Of a stretch of 64,000 nucleotides of DNA, positions 21,401 through 28,903 are shown piece by piece. Source of the DNA: Streptomyces macrolidinus (GTDB taxonomy: Bacteria; Actinomycetota; Actinomycetes; Streptomycetales; Streptomycetaceae); NCBI RefSeq assembly GCF_023887685.1, contig NZ_JAMWMR010000021.1, positions 61,706-125,705 on the forward strand. Direction: 5' to 3'. A program made the position numbers and the translations under genes. The number at the start of each line of letters is the position of its first letter. Position 1 is the first letter of the stretch. A model generated the notes under the pieces. That model saw nothing but the letters and a program-made list of their open reading frames with translations. It searched no databases and was not told where the DNA came from.

Positions 21401-22541
21401 GCTCTACGCCACCCTCTACACCGTGCCGTGGCTGCGGCTGCTCGGCGCGCGCGTCGGCCGGGGCGCCGAGGTGTCCACCACCGCGTACATCGATCCGGAC
21501 CTGCTCACCCTCCGGGACGGCAGCTTCGTCGCGGACATGGCGAGCGTGGGCGCCGCCGCCTTCGGGGGCGACCGGATGGCGTTCGGGCCCACCGAGGTCG
21601 GCAGCCGCGCCTTCGTCGGCAACGCCGCGCTCGTACCGGCCGGGACGGAGCTGGGAGCGGGCTCGCTGGTCGGCGTGGGCACGGTCCCGCCGCCGGACGG
21701 CGCCGCCGACGGCACCACCTGGCTGGGCTCGCCCGCGCTGCGGCTGCCGGTGCGCCAGAGCAGCGGCTCCTACCCGGAGGAACTGACGTTCCGGCCGACC
21801 CGCAAGGCGGTCCTCGGCCGCCTGGGCATCGAGTTCTTCCGCGCCACCATGCCCGCCTCGCTGCTGGCCGCGAGCGCCTACCTGTATCTCCTCACGCTGT
21901 CCGGCCTCACCTCCCGTACGGGGCTGGTGACGGCGGTCCTCGTGTCACCGCTCCTCGCGATGGGCGCGGCGGGCGCGGTCGTCCTGTACTGCGCGGCGGT
22001 CAAGCGTGTCGTCGTCGGGACGTACCGGCCGCGCGTCGAGCCGCTGTGGAGCCTGTTCGTACGCCGTACGGAGTTCGTCACCGGTCTGTTCGAGGCCGCC
22101 GCGGTCCCGGCCGGGGTCGGTACGCTGGTGGGGACACCGTTCCTGCCCCCGGTGCTCCGCCTCTTCGGCGCCCGCATCGGCCGGCGTACCTGGATCGGGA
22201 CCACCTTCCTCACCGAGTTCGACCTGGTGGAGGTGGGTGATGACGCGGCGGTCGGGATGAACGTCTCGCTGCAGACACATCTGTTCGAGGACCGGGTCAT
22301 GAAGATGTCGACCGTGACCGTCCAGGCCAGGACGAGCATCGGCACCCGCGCGATCGTGCTGTACGACGCGGTGGTGGGCGAGGACGTCCGGCTCGGGGCG
22401 CTGTCCCTGGTCATGAAGGGTGAACGCCTGACACCCGGGACCAGTTGGCGCGGGCTCCCCGCCGAGGGAGTGGCCGAGCGGGCCGAGGACCTCGACGGCG
22501 ACGGGACGCGATGCGCGGCGATGACGGAGGCGGGCCCGTGA
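18408..22541 (+). CDS. Pls/PosA-family NRPS, amino-acid homopolymer synthetase (A-T-membrane/LbH)
   Basis: A 1377-residue membrane enzyme with the architecture of epsilon-poly-L-lysine synthetase. An adenylation domain (about 30-545; YTSGSSGKPKG, NTYGPTE, YRTGD, PSGK with Lys539) and a carrier domain (DLGGHSL, Ser599) precede six or more membrane helices that flank three left-handed-beta-helix acyltransferase-like domains, which link amino acids in iteration. By-eye alignment to GrsA gives the pocket D-F-E-Y-V-G-T-V-T-K. The acidic residue in third place suits a basic substrate such as lysine, ornithine or a shorter diamino acid, but I cannot name it. The ATG at 18408 has GGGAG upstream. It is coupled by a GTGA overlap to the next gene. 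Confidence 0.9.
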   Translation: MASHTAARPVIPSEGPTRTTPATDTASRLHEFFESTCDRTPSAVALVCEQRHLTYADLEARANRIAHHLRGLGVTSGTRVALLLPRSVGMYASLLGVCKAGATYVPIDPTSPPDRVSYILGDAEVAVLLTTSALAPGIRRAKTSRACRVIEVDTWAGELAALPTTRPSLGPQAAADPLAYITYTSGSSGKPKGVEIAQSSICNFLRVVTPVYDVRPHDRVYQGMTIAFDFSIEEIWPTWSVGATLVAGPAGPGRLGAELADFLEDTAVTLLYCVPTLLATIPRELSRIRSIVVGGEACPEPLVERWSRPGRRILNTYGPTEATVTATWQELRPDRPVTIGRPLPTYSAVLLDEQRRAVPDGAVGEICLGGPGLARGYVGRPDLTADRFIEHPLAPRGGRLYRTGDLGRIGDGGEIEYLGRADAEVKIRGYRVALGEIDNVLLEEPGVAEAVTALVATPDTGADTGPDTGASRSADGAGENGKVLAAYVVRATDSPGLDGASDETLAARLHERLRRALPAYMVPSFLDVLDRLPAMPSGKVDRKQLPAPTGRRLVGTGHVVPARGERETLVRDVWAQVLGIPAHTLSAEADFFTDLGGHSLLAARVVSLLRGRPGESGATLRDLYEHPTVRAFAARPGTTSATAPTAGPPRPAPIRHGSRRIALTGLAQAGALYVLLFVLTLPVSVSYAVHHGTVSGWTALQPLLAVLAGYLVVRWIAPLALARPLAAGIRPGSYPLWGLTYLRLWLLNLLLVGVSPLRVLSGSPLMGPCLRLLGARVGARTTIATSLVSLPTLLSVGSDTAIGYGASLRSWHVEDGWVTVAPISIGERAYVGAGAVLEPGARMGHRSGVGEQSVIGQGEAVPAGARRAGSPARAVESLSPTVERMLGRPGAPDRWRPRHLAGALLGLAFLESAALMMIAPSVALFWFMWLRWGTGAGLAATALSGPLSVVTVCLVVAVGKRVILPHVPTGIHPARSSLGVRKWIADKLLEYSLTFTNPLYATLYTVPWLRLLGARVGRGAEVSTTAYIDPDLLTLRDGSFVADMASVGAAAFGGDRMAFGPTEVGSRAFVGNAALVPAGTELGAGSLVGVGTVPPPDGAADGTTWLGSPALRLPVRQSSGSYPEELTFRPTRKAVLGRLGIEFFRATMPASLLAASAYLYLLTLSGLTSRTGLVTAVLVSPLLAMGAAGAVVLYCAAVKRVVVGTYRPRVEPLWSLFVRRTEFVTGLFEAAAVPAGVGTLVGTPFLPPVLRLFGARIGRRTWIGTTFLTEFDLVEVGDDAAVGMNVSLQTHLFEDRVMKMSTVTVQARTSIGTRAIVLYDAVVGEDVRLGALSLVMKGERLTPGTSWRGLPAEGVAERAEDLDGDGTRCAAMTEAGP

Positions 22542-23272
22542 GGTTCCCATGGCGACGGCGGGGCGGTGAGCACCGGGTGCCGGATGCCGGGACGCCCGGC
22601 GAGCAGGGCCGCCCGCTCGCGCTCGTGTACCGGGGCCGGGCCTCCTCGCCCGGTTGCCCCGAGGCGGTCGCGGAACTGCTCGCCGCCGGGCCCTGGAACC
22701 TGGACGTCCGCTTCACCGGGCCGCGCGAGGAGCTGCCGCTGACGGCCGAGACGCTCTCGCACGCTCTCGTGTACGCCCAGCCGGGCGGCGGCACGCTCTC
22801 CCCCGCGTACCGCAAGCTGCGGCGGCAGCGCGACGCGATCCGTGACTTCGTCCAGGGCGGCGGCCGGTACCTGGGCTTCTGCCTGGGCGCCTATCTGGCC
22901 GGGGCGACCCCAGGGTTCGACCTGCTGCCGGGCGACACCGACCAGTACATCTCCGCACCCGGATGCACGATCCACCACGACGGCAACACACTGGTCGAGG
23001 TGGCGTGGCGGGGCCGGCCCCGCACGGTGTTCTTCCAGGACGGGCCGTACTTCGTCCTCGACAAGGACGCAGATCCGGAGGTCCTCGCCACCTATCCGAA
23101 CGGGCTGCCCGCCGCGCTGGTGACGCCGTTCGGGTCAGGCCGCGTGGGCGTCACGGGACCGCACCCGGAGGCCACGGACGACTGGTTCACCGACTACGGC
23201 CTGCCCGTCCAGAACAACCGCGACCTGGCCGTGGACCTGGTGGACACGGTGCTACGGGGACCGCGCCGCTGA
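22538..23272 (+). CDS. BPL_N-type class I amidotransferase-like protein
   Basis: A 244-residue protein of the class I glutamine-amidotransferase/DJ-1 fold, closest in layout to the BPL_N domain. The nucleophile elbow GGGRYLGFCLGAYLAG places Cys at 115, after the VYAQPGGG strand-loop. It starts with GTG overlapping the synthetase stop (GTGA) and has GGAGG eight bases upstream, so translation is coupled. The pairing suggests a role in the same pathway, for example processing, releasing or hydrolysing the polymer, or handling ammonia. That role is inference. No signal peptide is evident; the N-terminus is Arg-rich. Confidence 0.8.
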   Translation: MRFPWRRRGGEHRVPDAGTPGEQGRPLALVYRGRASSPGCPEAVAELLAAGPWNLDVRFTGPREELPLTAETLSHALVYAQPGGGTLSPAYRKLRRQRDAIRDFVQGGGRYLGFCLGAYLAGATPGFDLLPGDTDQYISAPGCTIHHDGNTLVEVAWRGRPRTVFFQDGPYFVLDKDADPEVLATYPNGLPAALVTPFGSGRVGVTGPHPEATDDWFTDYGLPVQNNRDLAVDLVDTVLRGPRR

Positions 23273-23304
23273 CCACGAGTGTCAGCACTGCCTGAGCACG
23301 CGTG

Positions 23305-23943
23305 TCAGCGCTGTCTGATCGCCGAGATGTCGAACACCAGCTTGATCTTGTCCGAGACCAGCACACCGCCCGTGTCCAGCGCCGTGTTCCAGGTCAGGCC
23401 CCACTCCGAGCGCAGGATCTGCGCCGTGCCCTCGAAGCCGACGCGCTCGTTGCCGAACGGGTCCTTGGCCGCGCCGTTGAACTCCAGGTCGAGGGTGAGG
23501 GGCTTGGTGGTGCCGAGGATCGTCAGTTCGCCGGTCATGCGGTACAGCCCGCCGCCCAGGTCCTCCGCCCGGGTGGAGCGGAACGTCATCGTCGGGTACT
23601 CCTCGACCTTGAAGAAGTCCGGGCTGCGCAGGTGGTTGTCCCGGTCCGGCTGACCCGTGTCGATACTCGCCACGTTCACCTCGACGAACGCGCTGGACTT
23701 CGACGGGTCCGTACCGTCCAGCCGGAGCGTGCCGGTGAACTCGTGGAAGCTGCCCTTCACATTGGTGACCATGGCGTGGCGCGCCACGAAGCCGATGGAG
23801 GTGTGTGCCGGGTCGAGCATGTACTCGCCCGTCAGGGCCGCCAGGTCGGTGGTGGCCGTGGCGGCGGACCCGGGGCCGGTGGCCCGGTCGGTCATGGCCG
23901 CCGTCTCGGGCGTGGCCTTGTGCTTGCGGCTGAAAATACCCAT
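23305..23943 (-). CDS. YceI-family lipid-binding-like protein
   Basis: A 212-residue protein with the YceI lipocalin-like barrel from about residue 35: YMLDPAHTSIGFVARHAMVTNVKGSF at the start (quoted in part), then PDFFKVEEYPTMTF and LTILGTTKPLTLDLEF. YceI proteins bind polyprenoid lipids and are linked to base or osmotic stress. No signal peptide is seen; a charged, Ala/Thr-rich leader of about 35 residues precedes the domain, so a cytoplasmic location is likely. The ATG has GAGGAG upstream. It converges on the amidotransferase-like gene and forms a single transcription unit. Confidence 0.9.
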   Translation of the reverse strand: MGIFSRKHKATPETAAMTDRATGPGSAATATTDLAALTGEYMLDPAHTSIGFVARHAMVTNVKGSFHEFTGTLRLDGTDPSKSSAFVEVNVASIDTGQPDRDNHLRSPDFFKVEEYPTMTFRSTRAEDLGGGLYRMTGELTILGTTKPLTLDLEFNGAAKDPFGNERVGFEGTAQILRSEWGLTWNTALDTGGVLVSDKIKLVFDISAIRQR

Positions 23944-24076
23944 GACGTGCTCCTCGGGCGGTGCGCGGGGCGTGCGTCGGGGACCCCGCGGCGTCAGGAG
24001 GTCGAACTTCCGGCGCTACGGACGTTACGCCGGGTTGCGACGTTCTGCCCTCCGGCGATGACTCGGCGGACCTCGC

Positions 24077-25003
24077 TCAGGTGAGGTCGGCGACGATCCG
24101 GCGGGCGGCTTCGGTGATCAGGGACTCACGGGGCGGTGTGTGGTAGCCGGGCCGGTCGGACATGAGGGCCAGTACGAGCGGGGCGCTGCCGGTCGGCCAT
24201 ACGAGGGCGATGTCGTTGGCCCTTCCGTAGTCCCCGGTCCCGGTCTTGTTGGCCACCTTCCATCCCCGGGGCAGCGCGGCCCGGATGCGGCGGGGGCCTT
24301 CGTTGCGTTCGAGCCAGTCCTTGAGCAGGGCGCGCTTGTCCGCGCTCAGTGCGTCGCCCAGCAGCAGCTTCTGGTGGTCGGTGGCGATCGCCCGGGGCGT
24401 GGTGGTGTCGCGCGGGTCCTCGATGCCGTGCCGGTTCAGCTCGGGCTCGTAGTCGTCCATCCGGCTGTGGGGATCGCCGAGTTCGCGCAGATAGGCGGTC
24501 AGCTTCACCGGGCCCCCGAGGTCGCGCATCAGCAGGTTGGCGGCCGTGCCGTCGCTGTGGCGGAGGGCGGCGTCACACAGATCCCTGATGGTCATGCCGG
24601 TCTCGATGTGGTCCTTGGTGATCGGCGAGATCGAGTTGACGTCGGCCTTGGTGTAGGTGACGTGGTGGTCCAGGTGGGCGAGCGGGTTGCGGTGCAGGAC
24701 CGCCGCCGCGGCGAATGTCTTGAAGGTGGAGCAGAACGCGAAGCGTTCGTCGGCACGGTAGGCCATGGTGGCACCGCTGCCGGTCGCCAGCGCGTACACG
24801 CCCAGCCGCGCACCGTGCTCGCGTTCGAGCTCCGCGCACCACGTGGCGTCCACCGTGGGGGCGGGGGAACGGGAGGGGCCGCGCCCCTGCGTCGAAGGCG
24901 GCGTGGGCGCCGCGCGCTCCTCCGCGCCGCAGCCCGCCAGGGGCAGCAGAGCCGCGGTCATCAGGAACGCGCGACGGGACGGCCCGAACTCTTCGAAGGA
25001 CAT
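24077..25003 (-). CDS. Class A beta-lactamase, probable Tat-exported lipoprotein
   Basis: A 308-residue enzyme with all class A signatures: S92-T-F-K95, S150-D-G152, the omega-loop E186-P-E-L-N190, and K253-T-G. It should hydrolyse beta-lactam rings by acylation of Ser92. SDG in place of SDN is common in Streptomyces enzymes. The leader carries a twin-arginine-like SRRAFLM and a lipobox LAGC with Cys25, so the mature protein is likely anchored to the outer face of the membrane. A Pro/Ser/Thr-rich spacer follows. No blaR/blaI-like pair is adjacent. It diverges from the thiD riboswitch. Confidence 0.93.
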   Translation of the reverse strand: MSFEEFGPSRRAFLMTAALLPLAGCGAEERAAPTPPSTQGRGPSRSPAPTVDATWCAELEREHGARLGVYALATGSGATMAYRADERFAFCSTFKTFAAAAVLHRNPLAHLDHHVTYTKADVNSISPITKDHIETGMTIRDLCDAALRHSDGTAANLLMRDLGGPVKLTAYLRELGDPHSRMDDYEPELNRHGIEDPRDTTTPRAIATDHQKLLLGDALSADKRALLKDWLERNEGPRRIRAALPRGWKVANKTGTGDYGRANDIALVWPTGSAPLVLALMSDRPGYHTPPRESLITEAARRIVADLT

Positions 25004-25129
25004 GCGGCGTTACCTTCTCTCGTCCGACCTGACTCAACGCGCCCAGCGGCGCACAGGTTACGCACACCGCCCGACCGCCCTCGCCGAACCGCCGATCGCC
25101 CCTCCGTACCGCTCTGTTACCGTGGTCCG

Positions 25130-25202
25130 CGACGCGGGGTGCCCGAACACCGGGCTGAGATCACACCCGTTGAACCTGATCTAGTTCGGACTAGCGAAGG
25201 GA
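25130..25202 (+). promoter_or_regulatory. TPP riboswitch (THI element) controlling thiD
   Basis: The conserved THI-box blocks are present in order: GGGTGCCC, GGGCTGAGA at about 25153, the bulge region ACCCGTTGAACCTGATC, and the 3' block CTAGCGAAGGGA ending at 25202. Thiamine pyrophosphate binding normally closes the structure and hides the ribosome binding site. Here the GAAGGGA at the 3' end is itself the only ribosome binding site for the TTG start eight bases later, so translational control is the natural reading. Confidence 0.93.
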
Positions 25203-25210
25203 CGTCGTCG

Positions 25211-26050
25211 TTGACTGCTGTTCCCAAGGTGCTGTCGATCGCCGGCACCGATCCCAGCGGTGGCGCGGGAATCCAGGGCGATCTGAAGACGTTCTCGGCC
25301 CTCGGCGGCTACGGCATGGCCGTGATCACCGGGCTGGTCGCCCAGACCACCACGGGTGTGCGCGAGATACTCGAGGTGCCCGCGGCGTTCGTCCACGCGC
25401 AGTTGGAGACGCTGCTGACCGACGTCCCCGCGGACGCGGTGAAGATCGGCATGCTGGGCGAGGCGTCGGTCATCCATGCCGTCGCCGCGGCGCTGGACCG
25501 GTTCTCCCCTCCGTACGTCGTCCTCGACCCGGTCATGGTGGCCACGAGCGGCGACCGGCTGCTGGCAGCGGACGCGGTGGCCGCGCTGCGTGAGGTCCTG
25601 CTGCCCCGCGCCGATCTGATCACGCCGAACCTGCCCGAGGCCGCGGACCTGTTGGGCGACCGACCGGCCACCGACATCGCGGAGATGCGCGACCAGGTAC
25701 GGCGGTTGCACGCGCTCGGGGCCCGGCGCGTGCTGCTGAAGGGCGGCCATCTCGACGGCGTCACGTGCGTGGACGTCTACAGCGAGGGCGACCGCCCGGT
25801 GGAGATCGCCGTACCACGGATACCAACGCGCCATACCCATGGCACCGGTTGCACGCTGTCCTCGGCCATCGCGGCGCTGCGGCCCGGCAGTTCGGACTGG
25901 CTCACGGCCGTCCGGGAGGCCAAGGACTACCTCACGGGGGCCCTGCGCGCCGCCGACACCCTGCACGTCGGACAGGGGCGCGGGCCGGTCCACCACTTCC
26001 ACGCGCTCTGGCGGGACGAGCGGGACGAGGGGCACGCTCTCGTGCGGTGA
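25211..26050 (+). CDS. thiD: Hydroxymethylpyrimidine/phosphomethylpyrimidine kinase
   Basis: A 279-residue cytoplasmic ribokinase-fold enzyme that phosphorylates HMP and HMP-phosphate in thiamine pyrimidine synthesis. The opening VLSIAGTDPSGGAGIQGDLKT (quoted in part), VKIGMLG, VLDPVMVATSG and the anion hole HGTGCTLSSAIA are diagnostic. The start is TTG at 25211, directly after the TPP riboswitch; no ATG or GTG lies between the switch and the first conserved strand. It stands alone rather than with other thi genes, which fits a salvage role. It converges on the lexA-like gene with only 22 bases between. Confidence 0.95.
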   Translation: MTAVPKVLSIAGTDPSGGAGIQGDLKTFSALGGYGMAVITGLVAQTTTGVREILEVPAAFVHAQLETLLTDVPADAVKIGMLGEASVIHAVAAALDRFSPPYVVLDPVMVATSGDRLLAADAVAALREVLLPRADLITPNLPEAADLLGDRPATDIAEMRDQVRRLHALGARRVLLKGGHLDGVTCVDVYSEGDRPVEIAVPRIPTRHTHGTGCTLSSAIAALRPGSSDWLTAVREAKDYLTGALRAADTLHVGQGRGPVHHFHALWRDERDEGHALVR

Positions 26051-26072
26051 ACAGGCGCCGGACGCCACGAAC

Positions 26073-26744
26073 TCACAGCATGCGCAGCACGCCCACGACC
26101 TTGCCGAGGATCTGGGCCCGGTCGCCGCGGATCGGCTCGTAGGCCGGGTTGCGGGGCATGAGCCACACTTGCCCGTCCTGGCGGCGCAGTTGCTTGACGG
26201 TGGCCTCGTCACCGAGGAGCGCGGCGACGATATCGCCGTGGTCGGCGCTGTCCTGTCGGCGGACGGTGACGATGTCGCCGTCGCAGATCGCCGCGTCGAT
26301 CATGCTGTCACCGGACACGGTCAGGGCGAACAGGTCGCCCTCGCCGCACAGTTGGCGTGGCAGCGGATAGACGTCCTCCACCATCTCCTCGGCCAGCAGG
26401 GGCGCCCCGGCGGCGATCCGCCCGACCAGGGGCACCTCCACCGGCGGCACGGCCGTCGTGTCCAACTCGGGCGCCCAGGACGGCCGTACCTGGTAGGCGC
26501 GCGGCCGGTTGGGGTCGCGGTACAGGATCCCCTTGCGTTCGAGGACCATCAACTGATGCGCCACCGAGGAGGTGCTCGCCAGGTGCACGGCCCGCCCGAT
26601 CTCGCGCATCGAGGGCGGGTAGCCCTGCCGCTCGACCGTGTCGGTGATGAACCGGACGATGTCTCTCTGACGGGGCGTCAGTTCGCCTTCGACGGCTCCG
26701 CTGCCCGGCGGCCGGCCCCGGCGTGCTCGCGGGCTGCTCTCCAT
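26073..26744 (-). CDS. lexA: LexA-type SOS repressor (possibly a second copy)
   Basis: A 223-residue repressor. The winged helix is at about 20-85 (PPSMREIGRAVHLASTSSVAHQ). The self-cleavage site is A112-G113 in GRIAAGAPLL, and the catalytic dyad is Ser147 (SGDSMID) and Lys184 (ATVKQL). It should undergo RecA-stimulated autoproteolysis and control DNA-damage genes. The ATG at 26744 has GGAGGTG five bases upstream; a longer frame is not credible. I see no clear GAACN4GTTC-like box in front of it, so autoregulation is not supported. Whether this is the main LexA or an accessory paralogue cannot be told from the window. Confidence 0.93.
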   Translation of the reverse strand: MESSPRARRGRPPGSGAVEGELTPRQRDIVRFITDTVERQGYPPSMREIGRAVHLASTSSVAHQLMVLERKGILYRDPNRPRAYQVRPSWAPELDTTAVPPVEVPLVGRIAAGAPLLAEEMVEDVYPLPRQLCGEGDLFALTVSGDSMIDAAICDGDIVTVRRQDSADHGDIVAALLGDEATVKQLRRQDGQVWLMPRNPAYEPIRGDRAQILGKVVGVLRML

Positions 26745-26882
26745 CTCGGCACCTCCGTACACGATCGCGCGCAAGGCGACCCTATCCCGCCTCCCGCACG
26801 GGCGGAACACCCACCGCGCGCGCATGGGATCATGGTCGGGAACCCGGTGCGCAGACCGCATCGCCGAAGGAGGACACCCCCG

Positions 26883-27086
26883 ATGTTCGACGCGCTGAAG
26901 AACCTCAAGGACAAGGCCGAGGAACTCGCCGAGACCCACGGCGAGACCATCAGCCAGGGACTGACGAAGGTCGGCGAGTTCATCGACGACAAGACCGACC
27001 ACAAGTACAGCGACAAGATCGACACCGGGGTGGAGAAGGCCCAGGACTTCGTCGAGCACCTGGGCGAGAAGAAGTCCTCGGACTGA
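26883..27086 (+). CDS. MT0933-like small antitoxin-family protein
   Basis: A 67-residue, highly charged, helix-rich protein. The opening MFDALKNLKDKAEELAETHG and the DKTDHKYSDKIDTG segment match the MT0933/Rv0909-like family (PF14013), named as an antitoxin because one mycobacterial member pairs with a toxin. Here no toxin gene is adjacent, so toxin-antitoxin function is doubtful and a stress-related role is equally possible. It has a strong AAGGAGGA ribosome binding site and diverges from lexA. Confidence 0.8.
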   Translation: MFDALKNLKDKAEELAETHGETISQGLTKVGEFIDDKTDHKYSDKIDTGVEKAQDFVEHLGEKKSSD

Positions 27087-27141
27087 ACCGGGCCACGCGG
27101 CCGTCCACGCCTTCCTGCGCCCGGCGAGGTCGCATAGTCTG

Positions 27142-27170
27142 GAAGAGTTCTTCGCTGTGAAGAGTTCTTC
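27142..27170. promoter_or_regulatory. Tandem ArsR operator candidates (two GAAGA-N2-TCTTC sites)
   Basis: Two identical 12-base palindromes with GT centres lie at 27142-27153 and 27159-27170, 17 bases centre to centre. They precede the small gene at 27217 and arsR paralogue 2. The same core occurs once near arsR paralogue 1 (1704-1715). The spacing would place two dimers on nearly the same helix face after 1.6 turns. Autoregulation is the simplest reading. Confidence 0.6.
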
Positions 27171-27216
27171 AATTCACCAACCGCCGTGCACATGGGCCGT
27201 TCGGGAGGAGGCCCGG

Positions 27217-27384
27217 ATGCGCGAATCCGAGTTCGCCGAGGCGATGCTCCAGCGGATACGGCAGGCGCGGGCGGCCGACGACGTCTTCGCGGAGGCCGTC
27301 GCGCAGGACGAGTTGGAGGACGCCGTGCGACTGGCCCGGCGGCACGGGATCCGCGTGGCTGACACCGACAGGCAAGAGGAGTGA
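27217..27384 (+). CDS. Small charged helical protein upstream of arsR paralogue 2
   Basis: A 55-residue protein, almost entirely predicted helix, rich in Glu, Asp, Arg and Ala, with no Cys. The ATG at 27217 has GGGAGGAGG at proper distance. It follows the tandem operators directly and ends where the regulator gene begins, so the two are co-transcribed. No family is recognised. The position suggests a modulator or partner of the ArsR protein. Confidence 0.7.
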   Translation: MRESEFAEAMLQRIRQARAADDVFAEAVAQDELEDAVRLARRHGIRVADTDRQEE

Positions 27385-27389
27385 TCCGG

Positions 27390-27728
27390 GTGCCGGTTCC
27401 GCTGTACGAGGCGAAGGCGGAGTTCTTCCGCATGCTGGGGCACCCGGTGCGCATCCGGGTCCTGGAACTGCTCCAGGACGGCCCGAAGCCGGTACGGGAT
27501 CTGCTCGCGGCCATAGAGGTCGAACCGTCCAACCTGTCCCAGCAGTTGGCCGTGCTGCGCCGCTCCGGCATCGTGACCGCGACGCGCACGGGCTCGACGG
27601 TCGTGTACGAACTGGCCGGTGGCGATGTGGCGCAGTTGCTCGCCGCCGCCCGCCGGATCCTCGCCGTCCTGCTGGCCGGACGCCAGGATCTGCTGGCGGA
27701 ACTCCGCTCGGGGGAGACGGCGCCTTGA
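27390..27728 (+). CDS. ArsR/SmtB-family winged-helix regulator (paralogue 2)
   Basis: A 112-residue repressor starting MPVPLYEAKAEFFRMLGHPVR, with the recognition helix region SNLSQQLAVLRRSGIV. It is near-identical in the first 65 residues to the protein at 1184-1555 and diverges in the C-terminal helix. The GTG at 27390 is chosen over one at 27381 because AGAGGAG then lies eight bases upstream and the start aligns with the paralogue. No metal-binding cysteines are present. It is coupled by a TTGA overlap to an anti-sigma-like ATPase gene, an unusual partner for an ArsR protein. Confidence 0.9.
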   Translation: MPVPLYEAKAEFFRMLGHPVRIRVLELLQDGPKPVRDLLAAIEVEPSNLSQQLAVLRRSGIVTATRTGSTVVYELAGGDVAQLLAAARRILAVLLAGRQDLLAELRSGETAP

Positions 27729-28207
27729 GAGGCGCGGGCAGGTTCCGGCTGCCCTGGCGCCGGGAACGACGGACCGCGGCCCCCGCACCCCTCCCGTCGC
27801 CCGTACGACGCCATGTCGCCTCGGTGGAGTTGGGCCCGCGGGCGGTAGGACGCGCCCGGGAAGCCGTGGCCGCGCAGTTGCCCGCGGCCGGGGTCGCTCC
27901 GGGGTCGGCGTTCGCGGACGCGGTGCTGCTGGTGGTCAGCGAGCTGGTGGCGAACGTCCTGCGGCACGCGGACCGTTCACCGGTGATGGACGTCGGACTG
28001 ACGGCCTCGGGCGGGCATCTGGTCGTCGGTGTGGCGGACGCAGAGCCGCGACTGCCGGACCTCAGCGAGGAGGGCATGGGGGCCGGGCTGCGGATGGTCA
28101 CGGAACTGGCCGCCGAGTACCACGGCGAGGTCAGCGCGGAACCGGCCGTCGACCGCAGCGGCAAGGTGGTCCTCGTACGGTTCGAACTCCCCGCGGAGCG
28201 GGCGTAG
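27725..28207 (+). CDS. RsbW-like anti-sigma/HATPase protein
   Basis: A 160-residue protein with a Bergerat-fold ATPase of the RsbW/SpoIIAB class. The N box is VVSELVANVLRHA (about residues 68-80), the G1 box VVGVADAEPRLP, and the G2-like region EGMGAGLRMV. Such proteins bind sigma factors or phosphorylate anti-anti-sigma factors and are the usual partners of SpoIIE phosphatases, of which this window has three. It starts with TTG overlapping the arsR stop (TTGA), with GGGGGAG upstream. A basic, Pro-rich leader of about 30 residues precedes the domain. Confidence 0.85.
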   Translation: MRGAGRFRLPWRRERRTAAPAPLPSPVRRHVASVELGPRAVGRAREAVAAQLPAAGVAPGSAFADAVLLVVSELVANVLRHADRSPVMDVGLTASGGHLVVGVADAEPRLPDLSEEGMGAGLRMVTELAAEYHGEVSAEPAVDRSGKVVLVRFELPAERA

Positions 28208-28408
28208 GCGAGCGGGGAGCACGGGATGAACCTCTGCCGCAAGGGGCCGACCGGCCCTGTGTGCACCCCTGTCGGCCGGTGGACCGCCGTCCTTCGAGCG
28301 GGGAAGGATCAGGTGTTCCCGGGGGTGGCCGCTTCCCATGGCCCACCCCCCGTGCCACCGTGCCGGAACAGGTTCGGCGCGTAGGCAGCGGAGGAAGGAC
28401 TGCCGTAA

Positions 28409-28903
28409 GTGATCGCTCTTGTGGGTCACCCCGATCTCACCGCGCCCACCCTGGCGATGCTGGAGGAGGAACTGCGCCGTCGGCTGGCCGACTTCGCGCG
28501 CGCGGGACGGGCCGGGCTGGTCCGTGCCGGTCGGGGACTGCCGCTCGTCTTCGGCCGGGCGGCCCGTGCCGCGGGCCTGCCGCTGGTGACCGTGCTGCCC
28601 GCCAGGAAGGGGCTGCCCACGGTGCTGAAGGAGGCCGACCTCAAGGCCGCCGGTGAACTCCTGGTGCTCTCCGAGCAGGTACGGCTGCTGGAGTACGACC
28701 CGGCCGACCGCGGCGCCTGCGTGGGCGCGGACGAGAGCGTGCTCCGCGCCTGCGAACGGCTGCTGGCGGTGTGGGACGGCTCCCCGTCCAACGGCAGGGA
28801 CGCGACGGCGCACCTGGTGGCCTACGCGCGCAGCAGCGGCATCGCCGTGGACGTGTTCTGGCCCACGGGCGCCCGGCGCATGGCCGCGGAGGAGGCGTCG
28901 TGA
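28409..28903 (+). CDS. SLOG/Rossmann-like nucleotide-binding protein
   Basis: A 164-residue protein with the pattern of the SLOG superfamily (LOG/DprA-like): MIALVGHPDLT at the start, a central strand-turn-helix, and the late LLAVWDGSPSNGRDATAHLVAYAR block. Such folds bind nucleotides or nucleotide-derived ligands and often act as sensors in stress or defence systems. Several positions of the usual GGGxxGxM core are not obvious. The GTG at 28409 has GGAGGAAGG about 11 bases upstream. It is coupled by a GTGA overlap to a PPOX-family gene. Confidence 0.75.
   Translation: MIALVGHPDLTAPTLAMLEEELRRRLADFARAGRAGLVRAGRGLPLVFGRAARAAGLPLVTVLPARKGLPTVLKEADLKAAGELLVLSEQVRLLEYDPADRGACVGADESVLRACERLLAVWDGSPSNGRDATAHLVAYARSSGIAVDVFWPTGARRMAAEEAS

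Noticed and set aside
26883..27384. Toxin-antitoxin pair formed by the MT0933-like protein and the 55-residue protein
   Set aside because: The second protein has no toxin-like features, lies behind separate operators, and is coupled to an ArsR gene instead.
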